Assembly: GCF_900199375.1 (NCBI RefSeq)
Contig: NZ_LT900217.1
Coordinates: 2,666,001-2,730,000 of the forward strand
DNA from: Gordonibacter urolithinfaciens
Lineage (GTDB): Bacteria; Actinomycetota; Coriobacteriia; Coriobacteriales; Eggerthellaceae
Length of the DNA stretch: 64,000 nt
Direction of reading: 5' to 3'
Of this stretch, positions 43,663 to 51,543 are shown piece by piece. Made by a program: the position numbers and the translations under genes. The stretch's first letter is position 1. The number at the start of each line of letters is the position of its first letter. The notes beneath the pieces are model-generated. The model was not told the DNA's origin and searched no databases. It was given only the letters and a program-made list of their open reading frames with translations.

Positions 43663-44636
43663 AGCTGCTTCTTCCTCGTGATGAGGTACAGGAAGAACGG
43701 CGCGCCGATAAAGGCGGTGAGGATGCCGATGGGTATCTCGGAGGTGGTGGCAAGGCGCGCCACATCGTCCACGACGAGCAGGAAGCTGGCGCCCATGAGC
43801 ATGCTGGCCGGCAGGAGCTTGCGGTAGTCGCAGCCGATGACCATGCGGGCGAAATGGGGGATGACGAGGCCCACCCAGCCGATCATGCCCGTGACCGCCA
43901 CGCTGGCGGCCGTCACGAGGGTGGCCGCGAAGATGACCACGATGCGCACGCGCTGCGCGTTCACGCCCATGGTGGACGCCTCGTCGTCGCCCATGGTGAG
44001 GATGTTGATGCGCCACCGGAGGGCGAACAGGACCAGGAGGCCGGCTGCCATGGGCGCTGCGGCCATGGCCAGGTCGGCGGGCTTCGCGCCGGTGAGGCTG
44101 CCCATGAGCCAGTAGGTGATGGCCGCCAGCTGATCGGTGGGGTCGGCGATGAGCTTGGTGTAGGACACGGCCGCCTGCAGAAGCGAGCTCATCATCACGC
44201 CGGCCAGCACCACCACCATCATGTGGTTGCCCTTGGCGCGGCTGCTTACCAAGAGCACCAGCATCACGGTGACGATGGCCGCCGCGAACGCGAACGCGGA
44301 GATGCCGAAGGCCCCGAGTCCCAGGAGGATGGCCACGGCCGCGCCGAACGCCGCGCCCTGCGAGGCGCCCAGGATGTCCGGTGACACGAGCGGGTTCTGG
44401 AACGTGCCCTGGAACGCCGCGCCGGCGGCCGCGAGCGAGCAGCCCACGAGCAGCGCGAGCGCGATGCGCGGCAGGCGCACCTGGAAGAACAGCGTTTCCT
44501 GCTGGGCGGTCCAGAACGGCTCGATGGGCACTACCAGGTTCGCCAGCATGCCCCCGGCCTCGGCCGGCGTGATGGGAAAGCGGCCGAGCATGAGCGAGGC
44601 GAGCGTGGACGCGACCACGAGCACGCCGAGCGCCAC
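43659..44636 (-). CDS. FecCD-type ABC permease, uncertain start
   Basis: A 325-residue permease of the FecCD/BtuC family with about ten helices. Typical stretches are VRLPRIALALLVGCSLAAAGAAFQG, FQNPLVSPDILGASQGAAFGA and GMIGWVGLVIPHFARM. The only in-frame start is GTG at 44636, which lacks a ribosome-binding site and begins inside the first helix. Upstream the frame stays open and reads ASRNQRRRAAIVLV, a proper basic flank, but without a start codon. An ATG at 44695 one frame away (MPTQPDAPR) would join it by a single-base shift near 44675. Either a frameshift or a sequencing error is likely. First gene of the operon. Confidence 0.8.
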   Translation of the reverse strand: MALGVLVVASTLASLMLGRFPITPAEAGGMLANLVVPIEPFWTAQQETLFFQVRLPRIALALLVGCSLAAAGAAFQGTFQNPLVSPDILGASQGAAFGAAVAILLGLGAFGISAFAFAAAIVTVMLVLLVSSRAKGNHMMVVVLAGVMMSSLLQAAVSYTKLIADPTDQLAAITYWLMGSLTGAKPADLAMAAAPMAAGLLVLFALRWRINILTMGDDEASTMGVNAQRVRIVVIFAATLVTAASVAVTGMIGWVGLVIPHFARMVIGCDYRKLLPASMLMGASFLLVVDDVARLATTSEIPIGILTAFIGAPFFLYLITRKKQL

Positions 44637-44756
44637 GAGGACGATGGCCGCGCGCCGCCGCTGGTTGCGCGAGGCGCATCGGGCTGCGTGGGCATCGTCG
44701 CGGGAGGTTTCGCGAGATGCGTCGCACGTGGCGTGGCGGGCGGTTTCGTCCGCGCG

Positions 44757-44807
44757 CCGAGGGGGTACCCCCTCGGCGCCTCTGATGCTTCCAGCATCAG
44801 AGGCGCC
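44757..44807 (-). promoter_or_regulatory. Two stacked palindromes in the leader of the metal-ABC operon
   Basis: Between promoter and permease the leader holds a perfect 15-bp hairpin with a three-base loop (44775-44807, arm GGCGCCTCTGATGCT) abutting a perfect 20-bp palindrome (44757-44776, half CCGAGGGGGT); they share two bases, so the two stems exclude each other at their base. There is no T-run. This could be an attenuator or a translational switch. No cobalamin-riboswitch B12 box is seen. Confidence 0.5.
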
Positions 44808-44887
44808 CTCGTCTCCCCTGAAGGTATGCTCAAGAGCCCCGATCGTCCCCGCCCCCTATAGACTGAAATAAGAATAATACCATAACC

Positions 44888-44916
44888 AATATATCCTAAA
44901 AAATGAATATTATCAA
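44888..44916 (-). promoter_or_regulatory. Strong promoter of the metal-ABC operon
   Basis: On the minus strand TTGATA (44911-44916), exactly 17 bp, then TATATT (44888-44893): the best -35/-10 pair in the window. TGATAAT overlapping the -35 matches one half of the Fur consensus, but the second half is poor. The leader to the permease is about 245 bases. Confidence 0.6.
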
Positions 44917-45010
44917 TTGGGAATATATAAATCGGGAATTGGAAGACGATGGAAAATGGCGGGAAGGGGGTCGATGCGAAAGGGGCGCTATATTCAAAAC
45001 ACCCGCTCTT

Positions 45011-45352
45011 ACTGCCCCTTTGACGCACAATCAGTGATTAGCGCAATCTGCCGACCTTCGCGCGCAGTGGCCCTCGAAACAGCTGCCTAACGCGCGGGGT
45101 ACGCGGTGCCGTGGACAAAAAGGGGCAGTTTTCGTTATTCTGGATAAAAGATAGTTAAAACACCGGGCTTGCTACCAGGTGTTTCGCAAACGCCGCATTC
45201 ACCACTCCTTGATTCCCGCCCAGAATCTATAGATTACCGAGCCTTTTTGTCCATTACCCTTTCGATCATATATTGAGTCGCCGCATGCGCGAGCAAAGCG
45301 CTTTGCGCATGCGGTACGACCGCGATCATCGACTATGCGTCAAAGGGGGAGT
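45011..45352. repeat. AT-rich block with nested inverted repeats, possible MITE-like element
   Basis: ACTGCCCCTTTGACGCA (45011-45027) recurs inverted at 45336-45352 with one mismatch in 17. Inside lies a second, perfect 12-bp inverted pair, TGGACAAAAAGG (45112-45123) and its complement (45242-45253). Further palindromes are AATCTATAGATT (45224-45235) and a 10-bp stem at 45281-45290/45305-45314 overlapping GCAAAGCGCTTTGC (45293-45306). No open frame of any likeness to a protein is seen. The block is much richer in A+T than its surroundings. The rest of the gap (44917-45010 and 45353-45463) shows nothing I can name. Confidence 0.55.
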
Positions 45353-45463
45353 CGGAGCATTCGTTTGAAATAATGAACGAACTTTCCTTTGTCCGGCGGG
45401 AGGGTTCGCCGATGGGCGGCTTGCAAGGCCGGTACGCCCGCGCTGGGAGCGCGCGGGCCCCGC

Positions 45464-46357
45464 CTACGCCCCTGGCCGGGTGATGGACATCATCTGCAGC
45501 GCCTCGCCGAAGAACTGGCCGGCTCCGTTCTGGACGGCGAAGCGGGCCTTGTCGGGGTCGGCCACCACGCTGCCGGCCAGCATCTCCACGCCCCAGTCGA
45601 ACAGGAACGGCGACATGACCACGCTCGGGCCCACCATGACGGTGGTGCCGTTCCTCGTGAGGTCGAGCAGGCGCGGGGCCGTCTTGTTGATGATGGTGAC
45701 GCCGGTGATGAACGTGTAGTCGCTTTTCGGCAGCACGTACTCGCAGGCGGGGTCGGGCGTGTCGAGGGCCTGCGTGCAGTTGCGCTCAAGCACGGTGAGG
45801 TCGGCGTACTCGGCGATGCGGTCGACGTGCGGGAAATGGCCGACCACGGTGACGCGGGCGCGGCCGTCCCCGCCGCGGGCCTCCCCGGCGGCCTCGATGC
45901 GCGGGCGGTACTGCTCGAAGGCGTCGCGCGGCGGCACGCCTCCGCGCGAGCCGCGCTCGGAGCGCTCGACGGGCGGGTCGTACACGGCGCCCAGCGGGTC
46001 GAGCAGGGGCTTCTGCGCGTAGTAGGCGTTGAGGGCCGCCACGCCGAGCGTGGCCTCTTCGAAGCACCACGACTTCGCCAGCTCCGCCACGGCGCGCAGC
46101 GGCAGGCCGCGCAGGTCCATCGTGTGCTTGCGCTTGGCGCCGCCCTTGCAGGTGAAGCTGATGCCCATGCCGCAGTCCGCCTCCACGTAGGACCAGTGCG
46201 TGCCCAAACAGTAGTCGCGGACGACCAGGTCCTTGGGAACGTGCCCTATCAGGTGGTTGTAGAACTTCCACGGCGTGTCGTGGCCGTGCGTGCCGGGGAA
46301 GCTTATAACGTCGTTGCCGGGGTTGTTCGCGCAGCAGTCTTTCTCGGGGCATCCCAT
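45464..46357 (-). CDS. DUF364 family putative metal-chelation protein
   Basis: A 297-residue protein. The C-terminal half has the DUF364 pattern: VTVVGHFPHVDRIAEYADLTVLERN, CEYVLPKSDYTFITGVTIINKTAPRLLDLTRNGTTVMVGPSVVMSPFLFDWGVEMLAGSVV is the core region (split here around residues 205-275). The N-terminal part resembles the DUF4213 domain usually paired with it, preceded by a cysteine-rich start (MGCPEKDCCANN). Relatives sit beside iron, molybdate or other metal ABC transporters and are thought to handle a metal or chelate; the reaction is unknown. The ATG complement at 46355-46357 has AGAGGGACGG upstream. Confidence 0.8.
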   Translation of the reverse strand: MGCPEKDCCANNPGNDVISFPGTHGHDTPWKFYNHLIGHVPKDLVVRDYCLGTHWSYVEADCGMGISFTCKGGAKRKHTMDLRGLPLRAVAELAKSWCFEEATLGVAALNAYYAQKPLLDPLGAVYDPPVERSERGSRGGVPPRDAFEQYRPRIEAAGEARGGDGRARVTVVGHFPHVDRIAEYADLTVLERNCTQALDTPDPACEYVLPKSDYTFITGVTIINKTAPRLLDLTRNGTTVMVGPSVVMSPFLFDWGVEMLAGSVVADPDKARFAVQNGAGQFFGEALQMMSITRPGA

Positions 46358-46449
46358 GGTCGTACCGTCCCTCTCTCTCGTGCGGAGCCGCCGGACGGGC
46401 GTCTCCTTCGGGGCCGTTCACGGCGGCCCTGTCCGTATCTTCAATAGAG

Positions 46450-46455
46450 TATAAT
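46450..46455 (+). promoter_or_regulatory. Consensus -10 box for the THEP1-like gene
   Basis: TATAAT in an AT-rich patch, 56 bases before the ATG at 46511. No good -35 on either strand at the right distance; the divergent DUF364 gene may share this region. Confidence 0.4.
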
Positions 46456-46510
46456 ACAGAATCAAGGAGAAATAAATGCAGGGCGAGGGCGACGCGAGGA
46501 AGGGGATGCG

Positions 46511-47404
46511 ATGCTGTTCATCTTGACGGGGGGCGTGCAGTCGGGCAAGACGCGCTGGCTCGAGCGTCTGGTTGCCGAGCTGGCGGCCGACGGCGTGGAG
46601 AGCCGCGGCGTGCTGGCGCCCGGCGTGTGGCGCCCGCGCGCGGACGGGGACGATGGCGGCCTGCGTCCGCCCGGGTCGGGAGAGGGGGCCTACGAGAAGC
46701 TGGGCATCGACAACGTGCTGCTGCCCCAGGGCGAGCGCCTGCGCTTCGCCCGCCGCCGCGACCTGGCCGAGCGCGACGGCCAGCTGAACCCGGCCAGCCA
46801 GAGCGCGGCGGCGCAGCTGGCATGGGAGATACCCGGGGAATCCCTCGCACGTGTGAACGCGCACTTCGAGATGCTGGCGAAATCAACCCTTCCCGAGCAA
46901 TGGACGTCCGATGGCGCTGCGGTTTCCACGCGCTCCGGACAACGGGCGCCCAACGCTGCCGTGAATTTTCCGCATTCCGAAAAACGGCCGCCGGATGGAC
47001 GGTCGTTCGAGGAAGCGGCACATGTTTCACGTGAAACATTTGTTCGTAAGGAAGGCGAGGGAGGAGCGGCTGCGCCCGCGGCAGGGGAAAACGCATGCAT
47101 TCCTGCGGTGGGGAGAACCGTGGCTGCCGCGCGCCCTTGGCTGCTCGTGGTGGATGAGCTCGGGCGCTTGGAGCTGGAGCGCGGATGTGGGCTGACCGCC
47201 GCGCTGGACCTGGTGGAACGGGGGCCGGTCCCCGGGTGCCCGCATGCGCTCGTCGTGGTGCGCGCGCGGCTGCGCGATCGCGCCGAGGAGCGCTTCGCCG
47301 CGGCATGGGGCGGCTGCGAGGCGCTCGCGCCCGGCGACGGGGCGCGCAAGGCCGTCCGCCGCGCGTTCGGCCTTGCTTCCCTTATCGATAACGAGTATCA
47401 TTAG
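46511..47404 (+). CDS. THEP1-like nucleoside-triphosphatase with ~80-residue insertion
   Basis: A 297-residue P-loop protein. The ends match THEP1-type NTPases: Walker A GGVQSGKT (7-14), LAWEIPGESLARVNAHFEMLA (104-124) and Walker B PWLLVVDELGRLEL (209-222). THEP1 proteins are about 180 residues; here ~80 residues (about 125-207) of low-complexity, probably disordered sequence separate helix and Walker B. A perfect parS palindrome is read within it as HVSRETF (171-177). Relatives often sit in metal or cofactor loci, in keeping with the divergent DUF364 gene. Function is not proven. An AAGGAAGGGG-like stretch precedes the ATG. Confidence 0.75.
   Translation: MLFILTGGVQSGKTRWLERLVAELAADGVESRGVLAPGVWRPRADGDDGGLRPPGSGEGAYEKLGIDNVLLPQGERLRFARRRDLAERDGQLNPASQSAAAQLAWEIPGESLARVNAHFEMLAKSTLPEQWTSDGAAVSTRSGQRAPNAAVNFPHSEKRPPDGRSFEEAAHVSRETFVRKEGEGGAAAPAAGENACIPAVGRTVAAARPWLLVVDELGRLELERGCGLTAALDLVERGPVPGCPHALVVVRARLRDRAEERFAAAWGGCEALAPGDGARKAVRRAFGLASLIDNEYH
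47022..47039. other. parS, ParB-binding centromere-like site
   Basis: TGTTTCACGTGAAACA (47023-47038) is a perfect match to the bacterial parS consensus bound by ParB/Spo0J; flanking A and T extend the palindrome to 18 bp. It lies inside the coding sequence, in the variable insert of the NTPase. A 16-bp exact match is very unlikely by chance in this window. Confidence 0.8.
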
Positions 47405-47473
47405 GTTTCAGAGAGGCATCCGAAGGTCTTATCGCAAGCCGGGCGCGAGTGCGCCGCGGCGGAAAGGCGCACC

Positions 47474-48166
47474 ATGATCGATCAAACCGCGTTCTTCAGC
47501 CTGAGCTACGGGCTCTATGTGATCTCGTCGAAGGACGCAGACCGCGCGGCCGGCTGCGTGGCCAACACGTTCCAGCAGGTAACCTCGTCGCCTCTGCAGG
47601 TGAGCGTGGCGCTGAACAAGGGGAACGCCACCACCGGCGTCATCCGCGCTGCGGGCCGCTTCTCGGCCACGTGCCTGGCACAGGATGCGCCCATGGAGCT
47701 CATCGGCACGTTCGGCTTCCACTGCAGTGACGACTTGGACAAGTTCGCCGCCTGCGAGCACGCCTTCGACGCCGCCGGCCTGCCCTACGTGGCCGAGCAT
47801 GCGTGCGCGCACTACTCGGCGCGCGTGGTGCAGGAGATCGACCTGGGCACGCATGTCCTGTTCGTGGGCGAGGTGGAGGAGGCTGAGAAGCTGCTTTCCT
47901 GCGAGCCCATGACCTATGCCTACTACCACCAGGTGAAGGGCGGCAAGACCCCGCCGAAGGCCTCGAGCTTCCTGCCCGACGCCGTAGGCGCCCCCCTGCC
48001 GGCCGACGCCTCTGCCGAGGCGGCCGCCGCCGAACCGGGTCAGCCGAAGATAGCCTGGCGCTGCACCGTGTGCGGCCATATGGAGTACGTCGAGGAGCTG
48101 CCCGACGATTTCGTGTGCCCCGTGTGCGGTGTGGGAAAGGATATGTTCGAGCGGGTGGAGCTGTAA
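47474..48166 (+). CDS. hrb: Flavin reductase-rubredoxin fusion (high-molecular-weight rubredoxin)
   Basis: A 230-residue redox protein. Residues ~1-160 are an FMN-binding flavin-reductase-like domain ([46 protein letters not shown]). After an Ala/Pro linker the C-terminal ~40 residues are a rubredoxin-like site: [24 protein letters not shown], split here at residues 193-216, with both CxxC pairs. In anaerobes Hrb passes electrons from NAD(P)H to flavodiiron proteins for oxygen or NO reduction. No flavodiiron gene is adjacent. GCGGCGGAAAGGCG precedes the ATG. Confidence 0.9.
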   Translation: MIDQTAFFSLSYGLYVISSKDADRAAGCVANTFQQVTSSPLQVSVALNKGNATTGVIRAAGRFSATCLAQDAPMELIGTFGFHCSDDLDKFAACEHAFDAAGLPYVAEHACAHYSARVVQEIDLGTHVLFVGEVEEAEKLLSCEPMTYAYYHQVKGGKTPPKASSFLPDAVGAPLPADASAEAAAAEPGQPKIAWRCTVCGHMEYVEELPDDFVCPVCGVGKDMFERVEL

Positions 48167-48220
48167 GGAACCCCCTGCAGAGACGTATTGCGGATCGCCC
48201 GCGCGGAGGGCGCTGTTGAG

Positions 48221-48262
48221 GCAATGCGGCGAGCGCACCGTTCGCTCGCCGCATTGCTTTCT
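48221..48262 (+). terminator. Intrinsic terminator after hrb
   Basis: GCAATGCGGCGAGCG and its exact complement (48243-48257) form a 15-bp stem around a seven-base loop, followed by TTTCT. The convergent methyltransferase gene ends at 48316. Confidence 0.8.
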
Positions 48263-48315
48263 GCCCGATGGGGAAGCCGTGCGGCTGGTCGGCGATTTTC
48301 CTGAGCAGGTTTCCG

Positions 48316-49260
48316 CTACTTGTCCCAGGCGATGAACGCCCAGGTGACTTTGCGGGGCTCGCGCAGGGCGAGGCGCTTCTCGGGCTCGCCCTTCCGGCCG
48401 GGCTGGCCGGCGCGGGGGTTCTCCACGAGGTTGTCGGCGAGCCAGGGGCGCAGGCGCGCGAGGGCGGCGTCCCGCTCCGCGGTGGTGACGAGGGATCCCA
48501 CGGTGTCGTCCACCATGCGTGAGAACGTCTCGTAGGCCTCCTCGGGCGTGTCGAACGTGTCGGGGCGCGCGCTCTCTATGTAGGACACCTCGGGCTTCAG
48601 GCCCTCCTCTGCAAGGATGGCGAACGCGTAGAGGTAGTCGCGGCCCAGCTGGTTCTGCAGGCCGAGGGCGGTGAGCACGCGCTCGTCGGTCCGCGGTGAG
48701 CCGCCGGTGGGCAGCGTGATGCACACGCGACGGCGTGCCGCGTCGGTCAGGCGCATGAGCGAGTCCTTCAGGTCGGCGGTGGCTATGGAGCGCGAGGCCA
48801 CGGCCACGTCGGCCGAGCCGGGGAGCACGCCGTGGGCGGCCCAATCGTCCTCCCAGCTCATGAGCTTGGGCGTAACGGACACGATGCCGCGCTCGGCGAG
48901 CTCGCCCTCCAAGACGCCCAGCATGCCCTGCGAGAAGTCGGCGGCCACCACGGGGTGTCCCGCCGCGCCCAGCGGCACCGACAGCGCTCCGGTCCCGCAG
49001 CCCATGTCGAGCACCGACTCGCCCGGCCGGATGCCCGCCAGGTCCAGGAACCGCTCCACGTAGGGGTTCGGGGCGTCCTTCGAGCCGAACGTGGCCGCGC
49101 GCTTGTCCCAGTGCGAGGCGTCGTCCGCGGCGCGGCGGGCCTTCTGCAGCTCCTTCCATTCCTCGTTCCAGTCGTGCGTGGTGAGCAGCGGCGTGAAGGC
49201 GGTTGCGGGCTTGTCGGGGTGGGAGCCGTCGGGCGTTTCGTGGATGGAGTTTTCGACCAT
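48316..49260 (-). CDS. Class I SAM-dependent methyltransferase
   Basis: A 314-residue cytoplasmic methyltransferase. The SAM-binding motif I is SVLDMGCGTGALSVPLGAAGHPVVAADFS near residue 83-110, followed by VAVASRSIATADLKDSLMRL. The N-terminal part (NEEWKELQKARRAADDASHWDKRA) is a common lead-in for this subgroup. The ATG complement at 49258-49260 was chosen for its GCGAAAGG ribosome-binding site over an in-frame ATG eleven codons upstream. Substrate unknown; small-molecule or metal-related methylation is possible. It is divergent from thyX. Confidence 0.85.
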   Translation of the reverse strand: MVENSIHETPDGSHPDKPATAFTPLLTTHDWNEEWKELQKARRAADDASHWDKRAATFGSKDAPNPYVERFLDLAGIRPGESVLDMGCGTGALSVPLGAAGHPVVAADFSQGMLGVLEGELAERGIVSVTPKLMSWEDDWAAHGVLPGSADVAVASRSIATADLKDSLMRLTDAARRRVCITLPTGGSPRTDERVLTALGLQNQLGRDYLYAFAILAEEGLKPEVSYIESARPDTFDTPEEAYETFSRMVDDTVGSLVTTAERDAALARLRPWLADNLVENPRAGQPGRKGEPEKRLALREPRKVTWAFIAWDK

Positions 49261-49372
49261 AGGGAAGCCTTTCGCATCGCGGGTTCTCGGCATCGGTTAC
49301 CATACTAGCGAAAGACAGCGCCGAAACGAGCCGTATCGTCAAAATTATCCCGAATTGAGGAGTATCCGACCC

Positions 49373-50053
49373 ATGCACGTCGAACTTCTGTACCACACTC
49401 CCGACCCCGAGCGCGCCATAGCCACGGCGGCGCGCCTGTGCTACGCGCCCGTGGGCGCCGCCGAGCTCATGGAGACCATGCCCGAGGAGCGCGTGCGCAG
49501 CGTGCTCTCCACCATCATGGGCAGCGGCCACTTCTCCACGCTCGAGCACGCCAGCTACACCTTCGCGGTGGACGGCGTGTCGCGCGCGCTCACGCACCAG
49601 CTGGTGCGGCACCGTATTGCCAGCTTCAACCAGCAGAGCCAGCGCTATGTGAGGTTCGCGGACGGCGTGGCCACGGTGAAGCCCGAGAGCGTCGCGGCGA
49701 GCGAGGAGGCGAGCTCGGTGTTCGACCAGGCCATCGCCGCCGCCGTCGAGGCGTACGGGAAGCTGCTGGATGCGGGCGTGCCGGCCGAGGATGCGCGCTA
49801 CCTCTTGCCGAACGCGGCCGAGACGAAGATCGTCATCACCATGAACGTGCGCGAGCTGCTGCACTTCTTCTCCCTGCGCTGCTGCAACCGCGCCCAGTGG
49901 GAGATCCGCGACATGGCGCACCGCATGCTTGAGCTGGCGCGTCCCACGGCGCCGTTCATCTTCCTGGACGCCGGCGCCCCCTGTGTGGGCGGCACCTGCC
50001 CCGAGGGGAAGATGACCTGCGGAAACCCGTATCCGCGCGTGAAGAGGGGCTAG
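49373..50053 (+). CDS. thyX: FAD-dependent thymidylate synthase
   Basis: A 226-residue flavin-dependent enzyme that methylates dUMP to dTMP with methylene-THF and NADPH. The ThyX motif is intact: RHRIASFNQQS near residue 80, plus STLEHASYTF, RYLLPNAAETKIVITMNVRELLHFF (split) and RCCNRAQWEIRDMA. The ATG at 49373 has a TTGAGGAG upstream. Its stop abuts the YqhQ start, so they form one transcript. Confidence 0.95.
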   Translation: MHVELLYHTPDPERAIATAARLCYAPVGAAELMETMPEERVRSVLSTIMGSGHFSTLEHASYTFAVDGVSRALTHQLVRHRIASFNQQSQRYVRFADGVATVKPESVAASEEASSVFDQAIAAAVEAYGKLLDAGVPAEDARYLLPNAAETKIVITMNVRELLHFFSLRCCNRAQWEIRDMAHRMLELARPTAPFIFLDAGAPCVGGTCPEGKMTCGNPYPRVKRG

Positions 50054-50054
50054 C

Positions 50055-51518
50055 ATGGGCGAAGAGAAGAGCGACCTCTCGCGCGCATTCTCCGAGGACG
50101 GCGCGCGCAAGACGCACGTGGGCGGGCAGGCCCTCATCGAGGGCATCATGATGCGCGGCAAGTACAACTGGTCGGTGGCCGTGCGCGAGCCGGCGGGCGG
50201 AATCTACGTGGAGGAGCATGACCTGGCGAGCGGGCGCGCGAAGAACGGCTGGCTGCACTGGCCGCTCGTGCGCGGCTGCAGGGCGCTCGTTGAGTCGCTC
50301 GTGCTGGGGTTCAAGGCGCTCGAGATCGCGGCGGAGCATGCGTTTGCGGAAGATGATTCTGGCGAGGCGGCCGCTCCTACCTGCGAGACCGCGGAGGGAA
50401 CGGGAGGGGCCTGTGGCTCGGGCAGTCCTGCTCGCACGGACAGCCCGCTGGGCTGTCCGGCTCGTGCGGAACTCGCCCCAGGCCCCTCCCGCTCCCTCCG
50501 CCCCGAGGCGGTCGAGGGGGTGCATGCTGGCGGCGAGCCTTCCGATGCGGATGCTGCGGTATCGGACGTCGAAGGGGGCACGGGCGGCTCCCTCGCCGAT
50601 GAGGGGAAGGGCTTTTCTTGGAAGGACGACTTCGGGCGGCCGGGCACGATGATGGACGCCCTCGGGGCGCAGACGTCGCTCGAGGTTGTCGGCGGGCCTG
50701 ACGCTGAGGGCAGCGGCGATGCCGATGCCTTGGACGGCGGACGCCCCTGCGCCGCGGAGCCCGAGAAGAAGTCCTTCCTCGACGAGGAGGCGGAGTTCGG
50801 CAAGGGGGCCATGGCGGTGTCCATGGTGCTCGGGCTCGTGCTGGGCGTGGTGCTGTTCATCGTGGCGCCCGCCTTCGTCACGAACCTCATCGTGGGGGAG
50901 TACGACCAGAACACCGTGCTCTGGAACGTCGTGGACGGCCTCCTTCGCGTGGCGGTGTTCGTGTTCTACCTGTGGCTCATCGGGCGCATGGCCGAGATCA
51001 AGCGCATGTTCGGCTATCACGGCGCCGAGCACAAGACCATCCACTGCTACGAGCACGGCCTGCCCCTCACCCCCGAGAACGCGCGCAGCTTCCCGCGCCT
51101 GCACGTGCGCTGCGGCACGGCGTTCCTCATCATGGTCATGATCATCGCCATCCTGGTGTACACGGTCACGCCCATCAACGGGCTCATCGCGGCCTGGGGC
51201 GTGCCCGACGGCGCGCCGAAGCTCGCGCTGGTCATACTCGTGCGCATCCTGCTCATGCCGGTCATCGCCGGCATCTCCTACGAGATCACCGTGCGCTGGG
51301 CGGGCAGCCACCCCGAGAACCCGCTGGTGAAGGTGGTGCTGTGGCCCGGCATGCAGATGCAGTACCTCACCACTAACGAGCCCGACGACGGCCAGATCGA
51401 ATGCGCCATCGCGGCCATGCAGCGCGTGCTGGAGCGCGAGGAGGCCGAGGCGGCGGGTGCCGCCGACGCCCGGAAGGGCGAGGAGGGCGATCCTGGCACG
51501 GCGGTGTCGGCTGCCTGA
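50055..51518 (+). CDS. DUF1385 (YqhQ-like) membrane protein with large insert
   Basis: A 487-residue membrane protein of the DUF1385/YqhQ family. The conserved parts are VGGQALIEGIMMRGKYNWSVAVR (near 22-44), then FGYHGAEHKTIHCYEHG and LHVRCGTAFLIMVM, with about five helices between residues 250 and 430. The family is usually ~300 residues; here residues ~99-245 are a low-complexity insert rich in G, A, S, E and P, part of which is encoded by a 109-bp inverted repeat. Function is unknown; it neighbours ribosomal or lipid genes in other bacteria. One base separates it from thyX. Confidence 0.85.
   Translation: MGEEKSDLSRAFSEDGARKTHVGGQALIEGIMMRGKYNWSVAVREPAGGIYVEEHDLASGRAKNGWLHWPLVRGCRALVESLVLGFKALEIAAEHAFAEDDSGEAAAPTCETAEGTGGACGSGSPARTDSPLGCPARAELAPGPSRSLRPEAVEGVHAGGEPSDADAAVSDVEGGTGGSLADEGKGFSWKDDFGRPGTMMDALGAQTSLEVVGGPDAEGSGDADALDGGRPCAAEPEKKSFLDEEAEFGKGAMAVSMVLGLVLGVVLFIVAPAFVTNLIVGEYDQNTVLWNVVDGLLRVAVFVFYLWLIGRMAEIKRMFGYHGAEHKTIHCYEHGLPLTPENARSFPRLHVRCGTAFLIMVMIIAILVYTVTPINGLIAAWGVPDGAPKLALVILVRILLMPVIAGISYEITVRWAGSHPENPLVKVVLWPGMQMQYLTTNEPDDGQIECAIAAMQRVLEREEAEAAGAADARKGEEGDPGTAVSAA
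50392..50500. repeat. Composite 109-bp inverted repeat within the DUF1385 gene
   Basis: Outer arms of 22 bp (50392-50413 and 50479-50500) match at 21 positions. At the centre CGGACAGCCC (50437-50446) pairs perfectly with 50450-50459 around GCT. It lies wholly inside the non-conserved insert (about residues 113-149). Confidence 0.75.
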
Positions 51519-51543
51519 CGGCACGGCTGCCCGAATGCTCCTG

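Noticed and set aside
44700-44880. Cobalamin riboswitch in the leader of the metal-ABC operon
   Set aside because: No B12-box (GCCACTG) or related core was seen; only simple palindromes.
44531-45028. Minus-strand open frame of about 165 codons upstream of the permease
   Set aside because: It runs through the promoter, leader hairpins and AT-rich DNA and has no protein-like pattern; only its short stretch from 44695 is of interest for the frameshift question.
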